Of a stretch of DNA of 64,000 nt, positions 28,053 through 41,913 are shown piece after piece. Origin of the DNA: Siphonodentalium dalli (taxonomy: Eukaryota > Mollusca > Scaphopoda > Gadilida > Siphonodentaliidae); the NCBI GenBank assembly GCA_032622095.1, contig CP136064.1, forward strand, positions 265,000,165 to 265,064,164. Reading direction: 5' to 3'. A program made the translations under genes and the position numbers. The notes beneath the pieces are model-generated. The model saw nothing but the letters and a program-made list of their open reading frames with translations. It made no database searches and was not told where the DNA came from. Numbering within the stretch: position 1 is the stretch's first letter; every line of letters begins with the position of its first letter.

Positions 28053-30096
28053 GTCCGCACAAGTACACGTATATTATACTCTAACAAATTTTTCTGTTAT
28101 ACACTGGGTCTATGGTGCCGTTTATCCATAGCCGGTGAGCGATCTAAGCGGCTATCCCGTTAACCGGCGAAGGTTACTGCAGAGTGTTTACACATCACCG
28201 GCGAAGATACGCATATATTCATGTGTCTCCATTACGTGTTCCTTTTAGTTATCACTGAACTGCAATATGATATTGTTGTATACCTGTAAACATCTAGCCG
28301 CTGCTGCTAGAGGTATGGTTGGGTATTATAGTGAAGTGAAATTTTTTAGAAATGGAAATGCCGAAATTATTAATATCCAACTCAAACTTTCAGGTATTGC
28401 TATTGGTAATTTTAAAGATATTTAAACAACATTGTTAAAGGTTTGTTTGAGTTCATAGACAATCTGTGAAGTGAGTGTCGCACCAAAAGCATGTTCATGG
28501 TCAGTTTTGAGACCCTTTCGTCGGATACATCTACAAATTGGTGTCTAATCATTCGGATTAGATTTTATATTATATATTAGATACATAAGGTTCAACATCG
28601 CGAATCAATTGTGACACATTTTCCGTTTGCACATTATACAATAAAACATAGTCGTATAAGAGCGACGTATTTTATCCCAAAGGGTTAGCCAAAAATTGGT
28701 AGAAACAGAAACATGTTTGGTAACGAGATCTTTCACTGGTATAGATCACTACACCATACCGCATGACATTTCAGATAAGTGAGCTGTACACTGATGTTGC
28801 GAAGTACTTAGACGAAAATAAAACATAATGATAAAGTACAAGTATTTTGGCAGTATTGCTATTTAGTTAGCGAATGGGAATAATTTTCAGAGCAGAATCG
28901 TGGGAACTATATTTTTTGCCGGAGGGATGCGCGCATTGACTGTGATAGCTTTCTTTCCAATAAATATGTCGCCGAAGACGGTCGCTTATTTTGACCCAGG
29001 TATAATTCGTTCATTATTTGTACAGCATGGTTCTAATGCTTTTTCTTTCACATTCATTGGTGAATCGTTTTAGTGCACGCTTATATCATGGCATTTCTTT
29101 GCAAAACAATTGATTTTGTCCATACCCACTCAGCGTGCCTTGGTAAATCGGAGACGTGTGAGTTCGGTTTGTCGGTAATTTCGACTTGATGGTGGAGTGC
29201 GTATAGCTTTGTCCGACTTTAAAACACTAATATCTATATCGCTGCTCTATTTTCGGGAAATACTGGATAAACGGACATCATCTATGTATTGCAGGGACAT
29301 GAAACACTCCGGTAGGGTGATAAAATCGAACCGGATACCAATATTGTTTAAATTAGTGAATTTTACACTTCGTAATCCAAATTTACAGTGCCCACACGTC
29401 ATTCTTATTTATTACGTGCGCTCGCGCAACAGTATGGCGATCAGTCAGATTCGTAGGTACGTACGTTGGTGTCGCCCTACCGATTTCACTCCATGACATC
29501 ACCCTTACGCAGTACATGCCGGCGACGTTACGGAGTAGATTGTAGAGTTGACGCCCTTGGCACTGACTTCCGTTACTAGCTCATTGCTATATAAACAAAC
29601 CAGCGATGTGGCTTTTGTCGAAAATTGACAGTCGGTACATTCGCCCTGTATACATGTACTTTCAAAAAATACAAAACACCACAACGTTATACCCCACCAA
29701 TGTCAGTGTCTCGATATCATTTGACCAAATTTCTTAACATGAAATACATCGCATTGAGTAAACAATTTCCCAGTGTTTCAATTCAATTTCAAGATCGCGG
29801 TAAAATCAAAACCGCAATTTGTAAGTGGTAAACATCTGAAAAAGACATCAGGTGCATGCAGAAACTAATTGTTGTGCATATTTATTTCTATTTGAGGTGG
29901 CAATTTTTCATGTTTATCAGTATTTTTAACGATAAGAGCGATGGTAATTGGGGGGACTATATTTTATCTAGCGCATTAAATTTAAAATAAAAAGTCGTGA
30001 ATTGGCTGAGTGTTTTCTATGGCCGCACATTTCGTTGACAATTACGAGCAATTTGTTTGTCTAAATAACATTTTTAAGTTCGAAGAACATTAAAAT
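28053..30096. other. Host intergenic DNA, no gene seen
   Basis: Short frames only. 28100-28200 shares ACCGGCGAAG-type sequence with 36600-36720, a dispersed repeat too diverged to delimit. Confidence 0.4.
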
Positions 30097-30260
30097 GGGG
30101 ATAACAGTGTGGTGTTTTGTGATTTCGGAAAGGTACATGGCGAATATACTGTGGCAAATACCCGTTAATAGGCTCCGGCTCCGCCGTCGTAACTAAATTT
30201 GCCACAGTATATTCGCCATGTACCTTTTCGAAATCACAAAACACCACACTGTTATCCCCT
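30097..30260. repeat. Palindrome with about 65-bp arms
   Basis: Arms 30097-30163 and 30197-30260 are near-perfect reverse complements, around a loop of about 33 bp. Confidence 0.85.
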
Positions 30261-30934
30261 AAATAAAATTATTGAAGATTGTAATTGTCTTTTTTTGCTA
30301 ACATTAAATTAAATTAAATAAATTAAGTAAAATACAGTGAAATTATGTTTTTAATTATTTTTTATTACATTTTTGCGCACGTTGGCATCTCTCTGAGTGC
30401 ATTCTAGTTAATGAATTGCAATGACTCTCGTTGGCGATATAATTTGCATAGGATTATCGCCGATCGCAGCGTCCCGAATCGAGATGTCAATATTTACAAT
30501 TTAAGCGTAGTTCAGACAATATCTATGGAACGTTATGGTTTATTTCTTTGAAATTTTCGGTAATGCTAGTAGAATGCTACATTCCCACAATTGGCTTAGC
30601 GCCTGAGTACCAACTTATCAGTTTCTGGCACCGACCAAGTCCATAATATATATTTACAGCATAATTTCAATAATCTTCGTTGGTGCGTCTTGCAATGAAT
30701 TTTTATACCGGCTATTAATAGTAATATACGCCAGGATCGAGTAGATCCATCACGATTATGAAATTGTTCAATTTAGATAATTTTTCTGCAGTAAACTGAC
30801 ATGATATGCCCATATTAGCAGTCTCCAATTATGTTGCCAATTTCTGAGGTAAACATATGCTCACGTGAAACAGTTTTATGGTAACTAATTCTTTTGCTCT
30901 ATACAGGAGTTTGTTTTTAATAATACTATCCTAC
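30261..30934. other. Host intergenic DNA, nothing recognised
   Basis: AT-rich, no gene or clear repeat. Confidence 0.4.
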
Positions 30935-31545
30935 TACTTGTAAGTATTCTATTCAAAACTGAGTATATGTTAGCACGAAATTATGTACTTTCAATTGTCC
31001 AGGTATGCAGCAACTTCCTACTACATGTATAGATTAAGTAATTTCTACATGGATATATTCAGTAATGATTAAGTATATACCACTACTTGTCAGTATTCTA
31101 TTCAAAACTGAGTATATGGTAACACGAAATTCATTACTTTCCATTTCAAGGTATGCAGCCACTTCCTGCTACATGTATATATTAAGTAATTTCTACATGT
31201 ATATATTAAGTAATTTCTACATGTCTATATTAAGTAATTTCTACATGTATATAATATTAAGTAATTATTAAGTATATACCACTACTTGTCAATATTCTAT
31301 TCAAAACTGAGTATATGGTAACACGACATTCATTACTTTCCAATTTCAAGGTATGCAGCAAATTCCTGCTACATGTATATATTAAGTAATTTCTACATGT
31401 ATATATTAAGTAATTATTAAGTATATACCACTACTTGACAGTATTCTATTCAAAACTGAGTATATGGTAACACGAAATTCATTACTTTCCATTTTCAAGG
31501 TATGCAGCAACTTCCTGCTACATGTATATATTAAGTAATTTCTTA
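30935..31545. repeat. Tandem repeat, four units of about 150-200 bp
   Basis: Units begin near 30935, 31083, 31281 and 31431 with ACTACTTG...ATTCTATTCAAAACTGAG. Length differs because an inner 24-bp ATTAAGTAATTTCTACATG block varies in copy number. The 68-aa frame inside is a by-product. Confidence 0.85.
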
Positions 31546-32490
31546 AATAGGAGACTCGTTCGTGAACTGTCTGAGATCGGTTCCAAACAGTCCGTTTGAG
31601 ACCGACAGTCGTCCTTTATAATCATGTGTTGTTCAACACTTTGTGATGGGATCCATTGCAACGTGTGGGATCCAAACAATCTTATTGGGCACTTTACGCT
31701 TTCCGTGTGTAAATGATGCCCTACACCTCAACAATTCCTGTGGGCGTTTGTGTCATTCGTCCCACCACCAGTAGTATAAAAGTTCATGAGTGGTTTTTAA
31801 ATTTTTTGAATACATGAAATTAGTCAATTATGAATTTTTTTATCTTTACATATGTAGCACGATGTTCATGTGCGACTATCCAACTTCAAACTTTACACTT
31901 CGAGAGATCACACAATGCACTCACGCATGGTTTCCACTTCTGTGGCATGCATATTACTTTATCATTACTCAACCCACCATTGTTTGTGTGGCCATAATAT
32001 TAGACTTTCTGTTATTATATACCGAGGGCCAGATGATGCCGCTGCGGCATGTTGAATATTTCAATCTGGTGTCGACATGCTATTCGACACCTTCGTCCCC
32101 TCGGGGGCGTCTTTGGCAGCTTCGCGGGTCGAAAGACCCCCGTCTTCTCAAATCACTTTAATGTGTAGATATTATATATAATATATTGACTATTTTACTA
32201 TGGTGCCAACATGCTATTACTCATCTTCGTCCCCCGTGGGCGTCTTTGGCAGCTTCGCGGGTCGACAATCCCCCGTCTGCTCATATATATTATGTTTACG
32301 GCTGATGGTCTCTCGATGCTGATGATCTCTCTGAACATGTACATGTAGCGTATAGTTTCAAACATTAAATTTTGAGAGTTCACGTGATGCACGCTCGCAT
32401 GGTTTCCACCACTGTGGCATGCTGTTATTTTATCTTTATTCTTTACTCGGCCTACCATTGTTTGTGTGGCCATCTTATCAGAAGTTCTGC
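31546..32490. repeat. Direct duplication of about 310 bp
   Basis: 31855-32165 and 32175-32490 share blocks in the same order: CATGGTTTCCAC...TGTGGCATGC, ACCATTGTTTGTGTGGCC, and CTTTGGCAGCTTCGCGGGTC, with clear divergence. Frames across it have no known domain. Confidence 0.6.
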
Positions 32491-34607
32491 TTTAATTATC
32501 AGTTATATTTATATCTTGACCAGGAAACATGGGTAGGTTTCCCTGGTATGCTGTGATCTCTCGGAGCATGGTATAATTTAAGTTTTCGGGGGTTCCACAT
32601 AAACCCCACCATTTCATCAACTTTGACATAGCGGACCGTACCATAACTTTTACAGTCGTTTCACTTATATATCAATCTGTAATTCCATTTCATTTCTACC
32701 TTTGACAGCCCCCCCCCATTTGTTGCTGTCTGCCCGGCTGAGAGCTCCGGCCGTGTGCCAATATGCAGCATGTCTGCTCTTCCCTTGTAAATTGATCGTT
32801 GTGTACTTAGTTCCAGATAATATTCAGTGGTTTCTTCTAGAGGGTATAGTGCCGTGCATTACTTTATCCGTTTCACAGTACTCTGAAGTTCTTAAAACCA
32901 TACTACTGATCAAACCCAATATTCTTTATTTGTAACTTAACAAAACAAACCTCGATCACGATAATCTCACCACATTTCACTTCAACACAATATCAGTTCA
33001 CTACACTGAATATTAATGATATTAATATTACTCTGCTATCCACAAATTACTTCATCTGAATCACAAATTCTGCACCTTTAGATTTAATGGAACTCCTTTC
33101 AGCAGACATGGCGAGCCCTTACATGATTGCTATCCTAAGGGATACACCAAACACTATCGGAACGTTCATATTCTTAACACACTGACATCTAAGACCCATA
33201 ACTTTCCGTAATATATAAGCCGTAAATTAATAAAGTATCATCTCCGTCGCAAGCCTTCAGATGACGTACTATGAGTTGTTAAACTTAAAATAAGAGTTAA
33301 TTGTGTCTATACTATATATGACGACGCGTATTGCGCGTATGGTGATGTTCTAAGCACCGAATCTGCAGCGCATGCGTGGGTAGATGAATCTCTATATGGC
33401 AGCAGCATGTCAAGTACTCTAAGTCTCCTATCGGTGATGTAAGTTGTGCCGGGCTAAGGTTTCTATATAATGTCTCTGTCGCAGTTGAGACTTTTATGAA
33501 AAAGATTAATTTTCAGTTTTAGCTTTTAAGAAATAATAAAATAAAATTTACCGCGTTGGGATAAATTACAACTAAAAGATCTTTATTGTCACGGACGGGA
33601 GGCATGCAAAATTATCCTGGATATGCACTGTTCCGAATATATGTACCTATATTGACATCATACATGTGTATTATCGGTACATTGCAGGACATAGTAATCA
33701 ATGTTCAGGCTCTTTTCCTTTAAAATGCTTCTTCACATCCAACTATAACTTCTGGAATCAAAGTTATCTCCCATGGTTCCGTTTCAACCATGTCAATTTC
33801 AGAATGAATTTCGAGTTTTAAACTAAACCATCATTTCCATTATCGTTGTCATGACCTTTCACTAAGATGTTGCCTAAATTCGCTTCTATCAGGCATGGCT
33901 CCATCGGTTTGATCTGTTATGAAACTGTTATCTCCATTTAAATTATTTCATGCATGGAACTTTATGATTGTCTCTTAGTTAATGTATGCCGCTTACTTCT
34001 TTCCTTATACGTTCGAAACTGCGTGGTCTCATTTTCTTTTCAGCAATCGTATGCCCATGCCACTGAAGTGCATGGGTCCATCTGCTTCAGTTGTGCGTTA
34101 TACTAGGAGCGCGGGTCTCAACAGAGGAAGGAACAGTCGGGCCGAGCCCGGTTGCTGCTGCCATCACTCGCGGGTCTAAGATCGTTCATCCGGGACATTA
34201 GCCAGATGGGACGCCTTCCACACCACAACCTGTGGCGATCGCCTTGTCACGGTGGTAGTTCCACTTCCCCGATACAAACCAGCGGCCGCATATCTACCTG
34301 TATTCTGCTTTGGATATCGGCGGTGGGGAGGGTTTCATTTCATTTGCTTGGTGATGCAATGCTAACATTACTCTGGTGGATCCGTATAGGGTCCATATTG
34401 CGTCTCAATCCATTCCGTTATCACCACCGGTTCACTTAACGACCAAGCGGCCCTTGTGTGACTAAAACTTTCACCCGCCGTGTTGCCACCCCTCTGGGGG
34501 AATTGGTCTGTTAAAAAATTAACTTCCCGACCTTTACTTGCTCAGGGGGGGGGGGGGGCGCAGCTTTCCACCATAAAGTTCTTTGCGAAAATGTAGCTAT
34601 AGTCAGT
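32491..34607. other. Host intergenic DNA, no gene seen
   Basis: Short overlapping frames at 33982-34439 are not recognisable. A poly-G tract lies at 34546-34558. Confidence 0.4.
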
Positions 34608-35095
34608 GGTGGTATTCAAATGCGTTTTAGCATACATATGACCCACTGATGCCGCCTTCGCTTGAGCGAGGTTGTATCCCCGGGTTTGTATCACACTCTT
34701 TGCTTGAGCAAGTTACCTTTGGGACAGGTCGGGGTGGCGGATGATTCAGTATTTTTGGGTTGTAGTTAATTCAGCTTTGTCATACACATTGCTGTTCCCA
34801 GTCTTTTGGGTTGTCGTCAAAGTCCACTAACTTGGTAGTCCCCATTTCTGTTCCCATGGTCGGTCTGGGATTTACTGACTGCCATATCGGTGTGGTGGTA
34901 TTCAAATGCGTTTATGACATACATTCGACGTGTGACCCATTGATGCCGACTTCGTTTGAGCGAGGTAGTATCTCTGGGTTTCAAGGGCAATCTTCGCTTG
35001 AGAATGTGCCCTTTGGGAAAGGTCGGGGTTGGAGAGGTTTCAGTCTTTTTGGGTTGTAGTTAAATTTAGATATGTAGTACACCTTTCTGTTCCCA
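34608..35095. repeat. Direct repeat of about 200 bp
   Basis: 34608-34800 and 34888-35095 share GGTGGTATTCAAATGCGTTT, GAGCGAGGT, GGTCGGGGT and TTTTGGGTTGTAGTTAA in the same order, clearly diverged. Confidence 0.7.
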
Positions 35096-37214
35096 TACGG
35101 GGCAGATGTCTTTGCAGGGGTTCCTACGTCAGTAATGTTTCATGACTTTTCATTGATTCAGCATCCATGTGCAATGACTTGAATTCTGTGTTTGTTCCCG
35201 ACACTGTCCTCCCGGCCGGCTCAATTGTTTTTGGCGGGGCCAAAGAGTGCGGGGAAAACACGCCACTCTTTGTCTGTGGCGGTTATTGTGCCTCAAAAGA
35301 TTGTCACCCACATGTTTGTTTTGGTTACTACTACATTTATTGTATTGGCTTCCTGTAAATAATTATGATTTTCTAAACAGGTAGCTATAAACGCATTCCA
35401 GTTGTTGTCTTTCAATCTAACCCTGTGGGATAAAATATGTTTTTTATTTTACTTGGGCGTTCACCATGTCCATGTATACAGGGCCGTGGCGATGTTGGTG
35501 TCTCATCCCAACTTTAATCAAAATATTCAAAAGCTGGACATTTCATACCTGACACAATATTAGTTGGAAATTTGACATCAACAATATGTTGAAATTGTTC
35601 TCGTAGTTTATTTTCCAGCAATTTATTAGTGGGGATTTTTTTTAGACCAACTTTGCTTATTTTTTGGCTAAATTATTGGACTGAAATTGCCATCAGTTGG
35701 AATTCCAACCTTAGAGGTGTGTCAAGTTTGGAAAATGTCCAACAATTGGAAATCTTAAGGCAAGTCTGGATGCTAGGATTTTGCAATTTTCAGGGTTCAG
35801 ATTAAAAGAAAAATTTCACACCTGACCATAACCATGGTCGGTCGATGATATTATTTCTGGGTCCCGCCCCCGTTGTCAGCTATCTAATTTAACTGAATCA
35901 AATCGGGGTTCAAGTTGCTTGACGCCAGACCACTGAACATGTTAGGATTTGGGCAATTTCCAAGTTTAGACACATGTTCAGATCTAAAGAAAATGGCTCA
36001 ATACCGGGCCGCCTAGAGGATTACTGTGAGTGGAAAGTTAGATTAAAGCCCAACGTTTGGTGAGATTCAAGGTTTGGTGCAGTTGGAAATTCCAAAGATG
36101 AACAGTCCCACACCTCCAAATCAAGCCCTCTAGACCCGTCCCTGTGTATATATGTCCACGGCGCACTCAGATTTAGATTAATGAACTAATTGTCCATTAA
36201 GTTTGAGTCCATTGAAACGTGCCATCCCATGTCTTCCATATATGTGAACATACATGTACATGAACACGCACATTTAATTCCCTCGAATGCGCAACAAATG
36301 TACCATGCACACGCATTTAGTATTTATAATAATAGCTTATAATCAAGGTGTGTGAACACCGACGGACAGCTGATTAGAGACAATCAATCTGGCACATTGA
36401 CCCATATGTACACAGGTGCAAAGCGGGCTGGTCTATCAGTGATTACACAATAATATTGTTCGAGTTAATTGTTGAAAGGAAATCACCCATGGCGGCATGA
36501 CCCCAGATAAACATCTAACTTAACCGCTGAGCGAATTAGAATCCATACGACAATCGGGTGCTTGTACTAAATCATTTTATCCAAAAGTTGAAAACCGAGC
36601 TGCGTATCCGGATACCTGTAATTCTTATCCGGCGAAGTATAAACATTCTATTGTTATCGCTAACCGGCTAAAGCGAATATGATCTTCGCCGGCTAATGTA
36701 TAAACAACCCCTATATATATTTGCGTATATTGTTATCATGATGGTATGCACATGTACACCGTTGTTCAAACTGCGTGTCTTTAACTATATAACCTTCTGG
36801 TGCGGCCATACACTAATACATATGATTTGTTGAATAATACCTTTAGAATATATCACATTTCTGTTTACCGCTATATATTTACACACTAAGTGTTGTCATC
36901 ACTAAATCTAGCATTCTGATTGGTCGGCGCCCACGTGGCTAGTTGCAGTTATTTCTCGGTGAATGCGTAACGCCTCATAACACCAAGCTAATAACACCAT
37001 CGATACGTCATTAGGTTTGGAAAGACGAACGCGTAATGCTTTGGGCGCATTTTGACTCGCGCAGGATTGACTTAATACATCATCGGGTTTCAACATGAAG
37101 AGAAATTGTTCCTATTAACTTTTGCCAAGGGTGCTATTGGGTATTTTGGGCTGATCTTGTCACGATACACTTTTCGATTTAAATATATTTACAAAAGCGG
37201 CTTTTTCGCTAAAT
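35096..37214. other. Host intergenic DNA, no gene seen
   Basis: Only short frames, none with a recognisable motif. Confidence 0.4.
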
Positions 37215-37390
37215 GTATATAAATATAAGGATTAACTGTCATGTGGACTATTTTTATGGAGATGTAACGGTGAGGTAAGTGGACATAACTTGTATGTAAA
37301 ACCCTTCGGGTTTTACACAAGTTATGTCCACTTACCTCACCGTTACATCTCCATAAAAACAGTCCACATGACAGTTAATCCTTATATAAT
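37215..37390. repeat. Palindrome with about 85-bp arms
   Basis: Two nearly perfect reverse-complement arms meet at AAACCCTTCGGGTTT (about 37297-37311). It can fold into a long hairpin. Confidence 0.88.
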
Positions 37391-37545
37391 CACACACCCT
37401 ATATATTCACAATATAGCGCCCATAATCAGTACAAATCACCATATGGTTTACACGAACATTACCAAGGTTGCACGGGCATAACTAAAATACACCTCAGTT
37501 TTACGTTGAAAATGTGTACCAACGATAATAAGTTGAGACCGCTTT

Positions 37546-37945
37546 TTAACCCTTTACCCAACAAACCGGCCAAAACCGGCCAAATAAAACTTCAACAGCC
37601 TAAAATATCTTCGGTCTGTCTCAATAGAACCATACAAATATGGATATCATTGGAACCGGCTCATTGACCACATTGTGATGGTTACAGTTATGCCCTGTGC
37701 CAATGCATTCTCTTATATATGCGAGTCGACCATAGGTCGCCTCGCATATATAAGAGAATGCATTGGCATAAAAAAAATATTTTTTTAACACTTTTTACCA
37801 TTTTTTCTTACATTCTTTAACAATTTTATAATTTTTAATGTGTTAAGCCAATGCATTCTCTTATATATGCGAGGCGACCTATGGTCGACTCGCATATATA
37901 CGAGAATGCATTGGCACAGGGCCCTTCTGTTGGGTAAAGGGTTAA
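37546..37945. mobile_element. piggyBac-like MITE (copy 1)
   Basis: Bounded by TTAA on both sides with TIR CCCTTTACCCAACA; TTAA targets and CCY ends are typical of piggyBac transposons. Inside sits a nested module: two roughly 69-bp palindromes (37699-37767, 37847-37915) around an AT-rich spacer. No transposase. The first 150 bp also match copy 3 at 60632. Confidence 0.75.
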
Positions 37946-38125
37946 ACAGCTCGCACCTCGTGATTCCGATTTACACATTTTAGCCGTAACAACACCACCA
38001 CTTTCAATTCGTATTCATTACCGATACATTTCGTTTCCAAAGTGACAACAAGAAGGTCTACAAATTATGTCACGAACGGCAAAATAGAGCCCAGATTTCC
38101 CACAGGACAAAACTTTGACGCACTC

Positions 38126-38583
38126 AAACGAGTTAGTGCACGCTATGTATGGGATTAAAACACGGGCCGTGTTTCCTCTGTCGAACATTATCTCCCAGGA
38201 TGATATATAACTTATATCCAAACTGTAATGGACTTCCCAATGATGACTTGTTAGTGCACGCTATGTATCGGATTGAAACACGGGCCGTGTTGCCTCCGTC
38301 GAACATTATCTCCCAGGATGATATATAACTTATATCCAAACTGTAATGGACTTCCCAATGATGACTTGTTAGTGCACGCTATGTATCGGATTGAAACACG
38401 GGCCGTGTTTCCTCCGTCGAACTTTATCTCCCACGATGATATATATATTATATCCAAACTGTAATGGACTTCCCAATGATGACTTGTTAGTGCACGCTAT
38501 GTATCGGATTGAAACACGGGCCGTGTTGCCTCCGTCGAACATTATCTCACACGATGATATATATCTTATATCCAAACTGTAAT
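38126..38583. repeat. 118-bp tandem repeat, about four units
   Basis: Unit contains TTAGTGCACGCTATGTAT and ACACGGGCCGTGTT; copies are 115-118 bp apart and highly similar. The overlapping 60-70 aa frames on both strands come from the repeat. Confidence 0.9.
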
Positions 38584-38600
38584 GTTGTATCATGCAGCCA

Positions 38601-38877
38601 TTAACCCTTTACCGAACAGAATGGCCCTGTGCCAATGCATTCTCTTATATATGCGAGTCGACCATAAGTCGCCTCACATATATAAGAGAATGCATTGGCC
38701 TAAAAAAAATATTTTTTTAACACTTTTTACCATTTTTTCTTACATTCTTTAACAATTTTATAATTTTTAATGTGTTAAGCCAATGCATTCTCTTATATAT
38801 GCGAGGCGACCTATGGTCGACTCGCATATATAAGAGAATGCATTGGCACAGGGCCCTTCTGTTGGGTAAAGGGTTAA
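38601..38877. mobile_element. piggyBac-like MITE (copy 2)
   Basis: TTAA-bounded with the CCCTTTACC TIR and palindromic cores at 38631-38699 and 38779-38847. It lacks the 150-bp left part of copies 1 and 3. Flanks 38583-38600 and 38878-38895 are perfect reverse complements of each other. Confidence 0.78.
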
Positions 38878-38895
38878 TGGCTGCATGATACAACA

Positions 38896-39830
38896 AAAGT
38901 ATGATGACTTTATTATCTCCTTCGTTTGAAATTATGTCACTCTTGGGTATGCATGCGATGGGCACACACGATTCAAGATGTGTCGTCTGCTCTAAATGTG
39001 ACTTGCTCACCCCTGGTTAAGTGGTCCTGCTAATTTGCTATGATGTTGGTGGGTCCTGCTGAATTACTATGACGCTGCTATACAGGGCAACTGACGATTT
39101 TATAAAAAAAGTACCGTTATTTTTCCTAAAGTTGTCATTTTTGCGGTATTTGGCTAATCCGAGCGATTTGAGCAAAAGCCAGTGTCTGTATGAACCATTT
39201 AATAACATGTATGTACAAATATTTTTATAATTATGACGGTGTTGTTTGCAACAATGATAGTACAGTGATAGCCATCTACATTGTGGCCGGTTTGTAACAA
39301 TAAACAGCCATTACTAAAATATTTCACAATAAACATGTTTTGAATATTTTCTGCAGACACAGATACAGATGGTTTATTGCTCATCGAAATCATGGTTGAC
39401 ATGTGAGCGCGTACACCACTCGTTCATATGTATATACAATTAAATTATGGTGCGCATTACATTTTGAAATTACAAATTCATTGTGCTTTGTTCTGTGCAT
39501 AATATCTATTTTGGTTGGGCGTTTTGTTTTGTCAAAGTAGGGGCTAGGTGGGGTTAGTGGCTGGGTGGGGAAGGGTATAGTCACGATGGACACATTTATT
39601 CGGTGTGTATTATTGTGTGTATAATATCTATGTGACATGGGGCCCAATACAAATATATATAATGGGCATGGTGGGTGGGTAGTGTAGGGCTACGTAACGG
39701 TGGGGATACGGATTTAGGTTCCCTTAATTGTGTGCATATATATCTAGCATGGGGGGGGGGGTGTTACTTGGTTTCACATTGATGTTAGGATGGGTGGTTT
39801 CATGGTTGGGTTGTTTGATTTGTATCTGCA
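38896..39830. other. Host intergenic DNA, nothing recognised
   Basis: No gene. A poly-G run lies at about 39751-39761. Confidence 0.4.
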
Positions 39831-41060
39831 TCAGGGTGCTCTCACGATATTTAGGGCTTCTTTTATGAATTTTGATAGATTTGTTAGGGTTTTCCTGTTT
39901 GTAGAAGTGAAGAGAATATTTAGTTTCAAAATATTTGGTCGGATATAAAAATATGGTTTTATATATTTGTGTCTAAGATCTTCTAGATTGCTACATTTCA
40001 GAACAATGTGGTATTCATCGCCCAAATCATTTTCGCACAGTTTGCATATTCTATTTTCGTATTCTTCCCCTGTCAACGAGCCTGTCACTACGGGTTATCT
40101 GTGGTTGCCTGTGCGGAATTTCAGGAGGCACGAAAGTATATTTTGATTGGTGAGGGATAGGTAGAGCTCTATGCCATAGTCATGTTTGATTATGCGATAG
40201 AATATGCTATTGTTCGAGTTTGATGTACTGCCTCTCCATTCTTGTTAACGCCACCGGTGTATACTGTTGGCCAAATTATAGAAATCTGTGGTCCTATGTA
40301 GGTTTAATAAATAGATTGGGTCTCATTAAAAGCTGTAGTGCTACCCCGAATGCGGTAAAAGGTGTAGTTGTTATCTATGTCAATAATGTTGTTTGATTTT
40401 ATTTTACTTTATTTTACTTTAGTTTATTGATTTACTTTAGTAAAAAGGGAAATAGTATTCAACCAAATGGTAGCCTGAAAATAATTTATTAACGCCACCG
40501 GTGTATACTGTTCAACAAATTATAGAAATATGTGGTCCTATGGGCGTTTTATAAATAGATAATTGTTTTTTTGGGTCGCATTAAAAGCTGTAGTGCTACC
40601 CCGATTGCGGTAAAAGGTGTAGTTATAATTTATATTTATGTGTAATAATATGATCTTGATGGAGTTACCATTTCTGATTATGGTTTTCTTGTATATAGCT
40701 ATCGGTGATTTTTTGCATTATCGCGGAGTTAAAAATAACTCGGTTGTGGACCTTCTGGTCGAGCCAATAATATGATAGTCCTAGTTTATCAAGAGTTGTG
40801 TGTATATGTGTTCTAACTAAATGCACTTAACATTTTTCGTTGAATATGTTTCTTTCATGACACAGTACAGACTATGTGGAATTCTACCAGAGGCCATCGA
40901 CATTATTCTACCCCAGTATTGGATCATTTTGAACTTTATTTTAGTTCTTATCGGGTAGATGATTCTTTTCTTATGCCCTAGGATAAATTTCAAGAACCAT
41001 AACTCGAGTTTCTCTGGATGTACTAGGTTTTCATGTCACAGTGGCTTTTCCTCGATTTGA
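39831..41060 (-). pseudogene. Non-LTR retrotransposon (LINE) ORF2 C-terminal remnant
   Basis: Minus-strand pieces match the end of LINE reverse transcriptase proteins: around 41020-40820 a stretch with ELWFLKFILG...MIQYWGRIM; at about 40240-40090 one with EWRGSTSN...LLKFRTGNHR ending in TAA; then 40088-39831 with a zinc-knuckle-like RICKLCENDLGDEYH and FIKEAL near the end. Stops and frame changes break it. A region of about 440 bp (40245-40680) containing a direct repeat (AACGCCACCGGTGTATACTG at 40248 and 40493) separates the pieces. Confidence 0.75.
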
Positions 41061-41487
41061 TCAGATCTGCCAAACATCACGCAAATGGCAACTTTAAATA
41101 AAATAACGGTACTTTTCTGAACATCATCGTGTTGCCCGACCAGCATCATATAATTCAACAGGACCACTTAATCAGGGGTGGTTCTCTATTTTGTTTTTAA
41201 TGAATTTCTCACAAGTATGAAGGTCATTTTAATATTTAAACATCTATCATATATACAACCAAAATATGGTGATGACTTTCATGGGGTTGGACAATGCATC
41301 ATGTCCACGCATGGTGTCCAACGAGATCTCAGAGCAGACGTCAATTGAGAGCGAAATGCAATCCCGTGTCTGTACCCGTTCCAACTGATGGGAAAGCTGT
41401 GAATCATACACCACTTTCTGTAAATGCCTTGTGCCCACTGCTACTTTTTCTGGAGAGTTCCCCTTTAACTGTAATAACACCTTTGAT
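41061..41487. other. Host intergenic DNA, nothing recognised
   Basis: Short frames on both strands without known motif. Confidence 0.4.
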
Positions 41488-41913
41488 ATATGTGACCCGC
41501 CATATCAAATCCAGTCGTAAGTCGGGATTTTATTTACACTGTGCCAATGCATTCTCTTATATATGCGAGTCGACCATAGGTCGCCTCGCATATATAAGAG
41601 AATGCATTGGCCTAACAATTTTTTACAATTTTAATAATTTTTCCTTGTATTCTTTAACAATTTTATAATTTCACCCATACAGAGCCCCAGACAAACATGA
41701 GCAGACGACACTCTTCTATATGCTTCTATATATGTGTGGGGCTCCCTGCAGGGTAATGGATGGAAATGGTAAATGATAAAACATTGTTAGGCCAATGCAT
41801 TCTCTTATATATGCGAGGCGACCTATGGTCGACTCGCATATATAAGAGAATGCAGTGGCACAGGGTAAAAAAATCCCGACTTACGACTGGATTTGAAATG
41901 GCCGGTCACATAT
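41488..41913. mobile_element. Composite MITE with ATATGTGACC TIRs
   Basis: About 46-bp TIRs (ATATGTGACC...ATCCAGTCGTAAGTCGGGA) enclose the same two palindromic cores as the piggyBac-like MITEs (41543-41611 and 41791-41859) and a further 63-bp foldback (41682-41744, GAGCCCCA...GGGGCTC). Confidence 0.8.

Noticed and set aside
38126-38583. Possible multigene cluster of small proteins
   Set aside because: The frames arise from a 118-bp tandem repeat and occur on both strands.
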